DNA of 20,312 nucleotides, taken from NCBI GenBank assembly GCA_001421095.1, contig LIIK01000007.1, forward strand, positions 832-21,143. The letters are read 5' to 3'. How positions within the stretch are numbered: position 1 is the stretch's first letter; each line of letters starts with the position of its first letter. Origin of the DNA: Candidatus [Bacteroides] periocalifornicus. GTDB taxonomy: Bacteria > Bacteroidota > Bacteroidia > Bacteroidales > CAJPTX01. The position numbers and the translations under genes are program-made. The notes below the pieces were generated by a model. The model did no database searches. It was not told the DNA's origin and worked only from the letters and a program-made list of their open reading frames with translations. Positions 14,970-20,312 of the stretch are shown here, piece by piece.

Positions 14970-16625
14970 CTACTTTTTCTCCAGTCCGAGGAGGGCAGGC
15001 CCCTGTTCAAACCGGATGTCTATAGGGATGTTCGCCTCGTTAATCCGGTCCAGGTCGCCCTGTAGCTCTGGGTCGATCACCCCCTGTTCGGCGAGCATTT
15101 TGGCTGCGCCTTCAGCGTTGCCGTCACCCTGTAGCACCAGGAGTTCTCTGGCAAGCGCCTCCACAGCTTCGCGCATTTTTTCGCCGTTCACTTGGTAGAG
15201 GCCCGTAGCCGAGTCCCGGGTGAAGGCCCCCCGTTCTTGGAAGAAGTGGAATCGTACCATGTTCGCCTTGCCGTGCGCAGAGGCCGCGCCGAAACGTACC
15301 GAGCGGAAAATACCTGCCAGGAAGGTTACGTAGTTATCCATCATCTCGTGCTCCTTGAGTTCGCCCATCTTGGTCAGCTGCTCTATCATGAATATTCCAA
15401 GGATGTCGGCCTTACCCTCCTCTATTGCGCTGTAGGAAGCCCCAAGAGCCTCACGGGCCGTGCGTTTTCCGTCCAGCGTATTCTTCACGCCGAGTCCGTG
15501 CGCTACCTCATGGAACATGGTGTTCTCAAAGAAAGCTGGGAACTTCACGTGTTCCCGCTGTTCGGGTACTATCAGCAGGTCGGCTATCGGCTTCATTATG
15601 CGGTCGAACTTGTACTGCATCGCATTCCGCAGCTGTAGCTTGCGCGAGCCTTTCTGCAGCTGAACCTCCGCATCGTTAGGCAGATTGATGGCTATGGTCT
15701 TGCTGCCCGCATTGCAGTCTCCACCGTAGAATACCACATCGTATACCCCGAGGTCGCTGTCGCTGCCAGGCTTCTCAGCCTTGTACTTGGGCTCAACTGG
15801 CAGGTTCTCCTGCAGCCGAGGGAGCAGAGCCATGTAGTGCGCGAGCCGTTGGCTCCACTCCATGTCCTTAATCAGGATGAAGGCCTCGTGTGCCGCCTTG
15901 TTTCCGAACAGGTGATCCTCATAGTTCTCTATAGGGCCTACCACGAAGTCGAGTCTATTGCTCTTCATGTCCATCCATGCGAAATCGCTAGGCTGGTAGT
16001 TGTCGGTTCGTAGCGCCTCGGCTCGTTTGGTTAGGTAGTTTTTCAGCCCCTTGTCATCGGCTAGGCTTGCGGCTTGGTCTAGTATGGTTGCCGCCAGTTC
16101 TATCTTATCCTTAAAGGCCTCATGGTAGGGTACTGCTATCAGCTTACCCTCAGCATCCCTACGGATTACGGTGTATTGGCTATCCTTCTGCGGATCATCC
16201 CAGGCCTCGTACTCCTCCCTGGTCATATCCTCAGGGTAGAAGTTGGCGCCCAGAGGCTTGTCATCCACCCCCTTCACGAACGGGATATTGCCGTTGAGCC
16301 GTTCCCAAGGGCCGTAGTTGATTAGGGCGAACTCCCTTTCCGCCTCGCTGGGCAGGCTGTTGAGCAGTTCCTCCTTGTCCCCGTATGCCTCTAGCCAGAA
16401 GATGTCGTCCATCAGCTGCGCCGCCTCAAAGAGCAGAGGGAGCATCTGCTTTTCCCTGTCGCTAAGGTGGGTGATGTCGGCCTTTAGCGGTACTTTTACG
16501 AACTGTGCCACCTTGGCCGCTACCACCGTGTCGGCCTCCGTTTGTCCTTCTGGTGCAGTGCCACCACCGCACGATGCCAGAGCCACCGTAATGGGCGCTA
16601 GCATAAAGAGCAATCCCCTTTTCAT
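14970..16625 (-). CDS. M49-like (dipeptidyl-peptidase III-related) zinc peptidase, lipoprotein
   Basis: The protein has 551 residues, shorter than classical dipeptidyl-peptidase III (about 675-740). The ATG at 16625 gives a lipoprotein signal (MLAPITVALASCGGG, Cys18), so it is probably envelope-anchored. Longer frames upstream only shadow the neighbouring gene. The zinc site is FHEVAHGLG (His372, Glu373, His376), with a second motif IEEGKADILG (Glu402, Glu403, Asp407). This corresponds to the HExxxH and EExxAE/D pair of M49, but with an HExxH spacing. The ANFYPEDMTREEYEAW block near the N-terminus is typical of this bacterial subfamily. It likely trims short peptides, though the substrate is not visible. 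It lies 26 bp after the stop of the unrecognised gene at 16652, so the two are probably co-transcribed. Confidence 0.8.
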   Translation of the reverse strand: MKRGLLFMLAPITVALASCGGGTAPEGQTEADTVVAAKVAQFVKVPLKADITHLSDREKQMLPLLFEAAQLMDDIFWLEAYGDKEELLNSLPSEAEREFALINYGPWERLNGNIPFVKGVDDKPLGANFYPEDMTREEYEAWDDPQKDSQYTVIRRDAEGKLIAVPYHEAFKDKIELAATILDQAASLADDKGLKNYLTKRAEALRTDNYQPSDFAWMDMKSNRLDFVVGPIENYEDHLFGNKAAHEAFILIKDMEWSQRLAHYMALLPRLQENLPVEPKYKAEKPGSDSDLGVYDVVFYGGDCNAGSKTIAINLPNDAEVQLQKGSRKLQLRNAMQYKFDRIMKPIADLLIVPEQREHVKFPAFFENTMFHEVAHGLGVKNTLDGKRTAREALGASYSAIEEGKADILGIFMIEQLTKMGELKEHEMMDNYVTFLAGIFRSVRFGAASAHGKANMVRFHFFQERGAFTRDSATGLYQVNGEKMREAVEALARELLVLQGDGNAEGAAKMLAEQGVIDPELQGDLDRINEANIPIDIRFEQGPALLGLEKK

Positions 16626-16651
16626 GGTATATCGATTTATGGGTTCTCTAT

Positions 16652-17368
16652 CTACTCCATCACATCGTCGCTGTTGAACTTGAAGCCCAGCCGCTTCCCC
16701 GTCTGGATCTTTGCGCTCTCCACCTTGGTGTTCATCTGCGCCACGGTCACTATCTTCACCATATCGTAGGGAGGGGTGAGCAGGTCGAACTCCAGGGTGT
16801 ACTGCATGGCCGTCAGGATGATATCGGTGAGCGTCTCGCGGGTAAAGGCCCCTTGCCCGAAATTGCTGCACAGGTAGCCCATCTGCCGTTTGCCCTCTAC
16901 AAAGTACTGCCGTTCCCTATTCACGAATATGCGCCCCACCAGGTAGCCCAAATCCTCAGCCCGGTTGTACTTGAAAGAATCCGCGAGGAAATTGTACATG
17001 TTGATCACCCCGCAGTACGAATTCATCGGGTTCTCCTGCACGTAGGCCAGCTTCCATACGCTGTGCGAGCGGTCGAACTCGAATACATTCGTGTGCATGC
17101 TGAAGAGGAGAATATCGCTCGCGAGCCGCACCTCCGCCTCGAATTTTCCACGGTCGCGGTACTCCATCCGTATCCGGTGGTCCATGCCCTGTAGCCCTGG
17201 GTTCAGGTCGTTCACCAGCTCGTGGAGGATATCCTTCAGCATGTTGAACGCCTCGAATGTGTTGTCATACACCGCCAGCTTTACGACCGATTTCTCCTTG
17301 ATCGTCCGCATTATCGCCTCGCTCTTAGAGCCGAGGTTTTGCTGTGAACACCCCTCGCTATCGTTCAT
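16652..17368 (-). CDS. Conserved protein of unknown function
   Basis: I cannot name a family. The protein has 238 residues from the Met at 17368; a Met at 17311 (MRTIKEKSVVKLAVYDN) is an equally good start, giving 219 residues. There is no signal peptide or membrane segment, so it is probably cytosolic. It is aromatic-rich and well ordered, with blocks such as HELVNDLNPGLQGMDHRIRM, FEFDRSHSVWKLAYV, CGVINMYNFLADS and GQGAFTRETLTDIIL. Proteins like it seem familiar from Bacteroidales, but I cannot support a function. It is transcribed toward the M49-like peptidase 26 bp away, and two genes ahead of the SiaB-type kinase. Gene neighbourhood in relatives would be the best clue. The 139 bp between it and proS show no clear promoter. 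Confidence 0.75.
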   Translation of the reverse strand: MNDSEGCSQQNLGSKSEAIMRTIKEKSVVKLAVYDNTFEAFNMLKDILHELVNDLNPGLQGMDHRIRMEYRDRGKFEAEVRLASDILLFSMHTNVFEFDRSHSVWKLAYVQENPMNSYCGVINMYNFLADSFKYNRAEDLGYLVGRIFVNRERQYFVEGKRQMGYLCSNFGQGAFTRETLTDIILTAMQYTLEFDLLTPPYDMVKIVTVAQMNTKVESAKIQTGKRLGFKFNSDDVME

Positions 17369-17507
17369 TATCCTAATGAAATAATAAGATCGTTACATCT
17401 ACTGCGGAGTTGCGGTATGGCCTAGCCGCCGCCCCGTTGTTTTTAGGGTTTAGGTTCAGGAGTTTGAGAGGCATTTCCAGCCCCCTACAGCACTACGTTA
17501 TCTTCCC

Positions 17508-18983
17508 CTAGTACGCCCTTGCGAACAGCACCCGTTCTTTCGAGGGCTTCCCCGTCCGCACGCACACCCCATCCTCCTGGGGGTTATCTAGCGGTATGCA
17601 GCGGATGGTCGCCTTCGTTTCCTCCTTTATCAGCGCCTCGGTCTCGGGAGAGCCATCCCAGTGGGCTGAGATGAAGCCCCCCTTGCCCTCCAGCACCTCC
17701 TTGAACTCCTCGTAGCTGTCCACCCGGGTTATGTGGCTCTGCTGGTACTCCAGGGCCCTGCGGTAGATGTTGGCCTGTATCTCCTCCAGCAGCTGGGGGA
17801 TTCTCTCCGCGAGCTCAGCCTGCGGTATGGGGAGCTTCTCCAGCGTGTCGCGCCGGGCCACCTCCGCCATGCCCGAAGCTAGGTCTCGCGGCCCGATGGC
17901 CACCCGTACAGGCACGCCGTGCAGCTCATGCTCGTGGAACTTGAAGCCTGGTTTCACATTGTCCCGGTCGTCAAACCGTACCTGGAGTCCCTTGGCCTTC
18001 AGCTGCTCCACCAGCGGGCGTACAGCATCGGCCACCGCCTGCAGCTCCTCCGCGCTCTTGTATATCGGCACGAACACCACATGCAGCGGGGCGATCTTAG
18101 GTGGAATCACCAGCCCATTGTCATCAGAGTGCGCCATGATCCACGCCCCCATCAGGCGCGTCGATACCCCCCAAGAGGTAGCCCACACGTAGTCCATCAC
18201 CCCCTTGTCGTCCACAAACTGCACATCGAAGGCCCTTGCGAAATTCTGCCCGAGGAAGTGCGAAGTGCCAGCCTGCAGAGCCTTCCCATCCTGCATCAGC
18301 GCCTCTATGCAGAGGGTGTCCACAGCCCCGGCAAATCGTTCGCTCGCGCTCTTTACCCCCACTATTACGGGTAGCGCCAGCCACTCGCGGGCAAACTGTT
18401 CGTACACCCTCACCATTCGCATCGCCTCCTCGCGCGCCTCCCCCTCGGTGGCATGCGCCGTGTGCCCCTCCTGCCACAGGAACTCCGAGGTCCGTAGGAA
18501 GAGCCGCGTCCGCATCTCCCAGCGTACCACATTGGCCCACTGGTTTATGAGCAGCGGAAGGTCGCGGTAGCTCTGTATCCAGCCGCGGTAGGTATTCCAG
18601 ATTATCGTCTCTGAGGTAGGGCGTACTATCAGCTCCTCCTCCAGCTTCGCCTCGGGATCCACCACCACGCCATCGCCGTTGGGATTCTGCTTTAGGCGGT
18701 AGTGCGTCACCACCGCGCACTCCTTGGCGAATCCCTCCACGTGCTCGGCCTCACGGCTTAGGTATGATTTCGGGATAAAGAGCGGGAAGTACGCGTTCTG
18801 ATGCCCTGTAGCCTTGAAGAGCCCGTCCAATCCTGCCTGCATTTTTTCCCATATGGCGTAGCCGCGAGGACGTATTACCATGCAGCCACGCACGCTCGAA
18901 TGCTCGGCCAGCTGCGCACCCGTCACCAGATCGGTGTACCACAGAGAATAATCCTCAGCCCGGGGCGTTATATCTTTAGCCAT
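17508..18983 (-). CDS. proS: Prolyl-tRNA synthetase, archaeal/eukaryotic-type (short form)
   Basis: This charges tRNA-Pro with proline in the cytosol. At 491 residues it matches the short archaeal/eukaryotic-type ProRS, which lacks the bacterial editing insertion. Class II features are visible: motif 2 in VVRWEMRTRLFLRTSEFLW followed by QEGHTAHAT, the proline-site region CIEALMQDGKALQAGTSHFLGQNF, and the AHSDDNGLVIPPKIAP block. The anticodon-binding domain follows (VFVPIYKSAEELQAVADAVRP and FDDRDNVKPGFKFHEHEL), and the chain ends FARAY with the C-terminal Tyr typical of this type. Of the four zinc cysteines in the C-terminal domain of the Thermus enzyme, only the one in GVCVRTG appears kept. 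The protein is otherwise complete. Confidence 0.96.
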   Translation of the reverse strand: MAKDITPRAEDYSLWYTDLVTGAQLAEHSSVRGCMVIRPRGYAIWEKMQAGLDGLFKATGHQNAYFPLFIPKSYLSREAEHVEGFAKECAVVTHYRLKQNPNGDGVVVDPEAKLEEELIVRPTSETIIWNTYRGWIQSYRDLPLLINQWANVVRWEMRTRLFLRTSEFLWQEGHTAHATEGEAREEAMRMVRVYEQFAREWLALPVIVGVKSASERFAGAVDTLCIEALMQDGKALQAGTSHFLGQNFARAFDVQFVDDKGVMDYVWATSWGVSTRLMGAWIMAHSDDNGLVIPPKIAPLHVVFVPIYKSAEELQAVADAVRPLVEQLKAKGLQVRFDDRDNVKPGFKFHEHELHGVPVRVAIGPRDLASGMAEVARRDTLEKLPIPQAELAERIPQLLEEIQANIYRRALEYQQSHITRVDSYEEFKEVLEGKGGFISAHWDGSPETEALIKEETKATIRCIPLDNPQEDGVCVRTGKPSKERVLFARAY

Positions 18984-19189
18984 TGCAGATTTTGCTTAAG
19001 TGCTATTGGGATCTTACCGTTCATTGCGGACCGGGTAGATAGGGTTTAGGATTAGGAAGGAAACCGCCCAACTCTTTGCGCAGCGCCCTCCGTAAAGGCT
19101 AGAATCTACCGTTCCTTCGTTCGCCTCCCCATCCAGCAGTCATTGTCAATAATAAGAACTTCCTATGCGTGCGAATTGTAAAAAAAGAC

Positions 19190-19197
19190 TATCTTTG
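19190..19197 (+). promoter_or_regulatory. Bacteroidota-type -7 promoter element (TATCTTTG) for the repeat lipoprotein
   Basis: TATCTTTG is a full match to the TAnnTTTG -7 consensus and sits in AT-rich DNA after an A-run. It places transcription start near 19204 and leaves a leader of about 100 nt before the ATG at 19303. A matching TTTG -33 element at the usual spacing is not evident. Confidence 0.65.
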
Positions 19198-19223
19198 CCA
19201 TGCAACTCTTGGGTAGTCCAGAG

Positions 19224-19252
19224 TGCGGTTTAACTAGGAAAAAACAACCGCA
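19224..19252 (+). promoter_or_regulatory. Leader hairpin upstream of the repeat lipoprotein
   Basis: TGCGGTT (19224-19230) pairs with AACCGCA (19246-19252) around a 15-nt A-rich loop. It lies within the predicted leader, 20-50 nt after the inferred transcription start. No T-run follows, so it is not a standard terminator. A role in mRNA stability or control is possible but unproven. Confidence 0.3.
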
Positions 19253-19302
19253 AATGTAACGCTCCTTTCGCGATTTGGCAAATTTCTTAAACAGATAACG
19301 AG

Positions 19303-20312
19303 ATGAAACGACACCTGATAGCCATTAGCGTAGCGGCTGCCCTCCTTTTCTCCCTCGGCAGCTGTAGCATTCAGGGGTTGGGATTGGCCTCCAATAGCCC
19401 CTATGCTGACACCTACTACACCCGTACCGATGCAGCCCGCGATGCTGTGGTTGCCCGCCAGCAGCAGGAAGAGGCAGCCAAGGCCGCGGTAGAGGAACAG
19501 GCCAGGCTCGATGCAGAGCGTGCCCGTTCCATTGCATCGACTGATGACCGGGTTACCGAGCCCTCCGAGACCATTCTTGGCCCCGATGATTTTGCCTCCT
19601 ACCAGGAGTACCGCGATTACCTCGACCGCGTGCAGGCCAAGCCCTCCAAGCGGCCCCAGCAGTCGCAAGATCAGGCCAGCTACACCAATCAGGGTAGCTC
19701 GCAGCCTACCGCGCAGACGCAGGTGGTGAATAATTACTACTTCGACTCGCCCGCCTCATACCATCGCTTCTACTACGATCCCTACTGGGATACCCCCAGC
19801 TATACCTGGATGCTGACATTTGATCCCTGGTTCTACACCTCGTGGTCTTTGAGCTATCGCCATTCCTACTGGTGGGGATACGATCCTTGGTATTACGGGT
19901 ACTACCGCCCCTACGACCCTTGGTATCGTCCTTACGATCCCTGGTATCCCTACGGTGGCAGCTACTGGCTAGGCTACCACCACGGCTACTATAATGGCTA
20001 CTACGACGGTTACTATGGCGGCTACACCCCGCTCTATCCACCCCGCTACCGGGAGGGGCGTAGCGTGATCATTGGGTCGCAGCCCGATTTCGGCAGCATG
20101 GCAAACTATGGCCGTAGCACCCGCTCTGCGCAGGCTGTGGCCTCCCAGCGGGGCGGAGTTGTGGCCGGGTCCACCTACACTCGTAGCGACTACAGCACCC
20201 GTGGCAGCGGTGCAGCCACCCGTTCAGACTACTCTACCCGTAGCGACTACAGCACCCGTAGCAATTACAATACCCGCTCAGACTACAGCACCCGTAGCGA
20301 TTACAGTACCCG
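19303..20312 (+). CDS. Tyr/Trp-rich repeat lipoprotein, truncated by the window edge
   Basis: The frame is open from the ATG at 19303 to the last base (336 full codons), so the C-terminus is outside the window. A lipoprotein signal (AISVAAALLFSLGSC, Cys21) is followed by a helical Ala/Glu/Gln/Arg stretch (about residues 47-77). A Gln/Ser-rich linker comes next. Then comes a striking Tyr/Trp/Pro/Gly region (about residues 145-250) with repeated YDPWY units and many YY pairs. From about residue 293 a hexapeptide TRSDYS repeats up to the window end. I know of no enzyme motif here. The composition suggests an extended, sticky surface protein, perhaps involved in adhesion or matrix, which is inference. 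Similar Tyr-rich lipoproteins occur in Bacteroidales without known function. Frame and codon use are consistent throughout. Confidence 0.85.
   Translation, partial: MKRHLIAISVAAALLFSLGSCSIQGLGLASNSPYADTYYTRTDAARDAVVARQQQEEAAKAAVEEQARLDAERARSIASTDDRVTEPSETILGPDDFASYQEYRDYLDRVQAKPSKRPQQSQDQASYTNQGSSQPTAQTQVVNNYYFDSPASYHRFYYDPYWDTPSYTWMLTFDPWFYTSWSLSYRHSYWWGYDPWYYGYYRPYDPWYRPYDPWYPYGGSYWLGYHHGYYNGYYDGYYGGYTPLYPPRYREGRSVIIGSQPDFGSMANYGRSTRSAQAVASQRGGVVAGSTYTRSDYSTRGSGAATRSDYSTRSDYSTRSNYNTRSDYSTRSDYST
20179..20312 (+). repeat. 18-bp tandem repeat encoding TRSDYS, continuing past the window
   Basis: Units start at 20179, 20218, 20236, 20254, 20272 and 20290, and a further one begins at 20308. The first two are separated by a 21-bp variant spacer that reads TRGSGAA. 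The unit is close to ACCCGTAGCGACTACAGC. Variation is mostly synonymous (CGT/CGC, AGC/TCA, GAC/GAT), and one unit reads TRSNYN. This suggests selection on the peptide and in-frame expansion or contraction. Confidence 0.9.

Larger units (their letters stand above)
18984..19302. other. Divergent intergenic region between proS and the repeat lipoprotein
   Basis: These 319 bp separate divergently transcribed genes. They hold the TATCTTTG promoter of the plus-strand lipoprotein and its roughly 100-nt leader with a small hairpin. I find no CAAAnnTA (the reverse-strand -7 element) for proS, no tRNA and no credible short gene. The proS promoter must be of weaker consensus. Confidence 0.6.

Noticed and set aside
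16626..16871. Longer N-terminus for the M49-like peptidase reaching into the neighbouring gene
   Set aside because: The extension is only the antiparallel-frame shadow of the upstream coding sequence, rich in Arg, His and Asp. The true start at 16625 gives a clean lipoprotein signal.
8652..18983. CRISPR array, tRNA or rRNA genes anywhere in the window
   Set aside because: I saw no regularly spaced repeats with unique spacers, no tRNA T-arm signature in the intergenic gaps and no rRNA-like sequence. The only tandem repeat is the coding one at 20179-20312.
19706..20041. Minus-strand open frame opposite the Tyr-rich lipoprotein
   Set aside because: Its Ser/Arg/Asp-rich composition is the mirror of the Tyr/Trp/Pro-coding plus strand. 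The plus-strand frame has a signal peptide, a promoter and peptide-level repeat conservation.

Overview
The window looks like a chromosomal segment of a member of the Bacteroidota, probably order Bacteroidales. Four things point there: a DUF4837-type lipoprotein, a DUF5686 outer-membrane protein with an N-terminal carboxypeptidase-regulatory-like domain, a short archaeal/eukaryotic-type prolyl-tRNA synthetase, and TAnnTTTG promoter elements in place of clear Shine-Dalgarno/sigma70 signals. The core genes are fairly GC-rich. The transposase at the left edge and the lipoprotein after parE are visibly more AT-rich. No species is claimed.

Left edge (1-919): an HUH single-strand transposase of the REP-associated type (RAYT, 180-671) lies between REP-like hairpin elements. 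One is inverted at the window edge, and two in direct orientation follow the gene. The plus strand then carries a DUF4837 lipoprotein (959-1948) and the topoisomerase IV B subunit parE (2023-3867).

Middle (3868-8543, plus strand): two accessory-looking genes, an unrecognised lipoprotein (3989-4795) and a DUF5686 protein (4880-7321), sit between the 3' end of parE and a second, near-identical 126-bp copy of that 3' end (7348-7473). The whole 3.6-kb unit therefore looks inserted at, or duplicated from, the end of parE. Another unrecognised lipoprotein (7623-8543) follows. A strong bidirectional terminator (8588-8632) separates this part from the convergent minus-strand genes.

Right half (8652-18983, minus strand): read from the promoter-proximal side, this holds proS, an unrecognised conserved protein, an M49-like zinc peptidase lipoprotein, a SiaB-type GHKL kinase with its own promoter, creD, an AddB-like PD-(D/E)XK nuclease and rfbB. 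The creD, nuclease and rfbB genes are tightly spaced and probably co-transcribed. The right edge (19303 to the end, plus strand) is a truncated Tyr/Trp/Pro-rich lipoprotein that runs into an 18-bp tandem repeat. It has a good TAnnTTTG promoter and a roughly 100-nt leader.

Most of the window is ordinary core metabolism and envelope biology. The two structures most worth a second look are the RAYT/REP cluster and the duplicated parE tail bracketing two genes.
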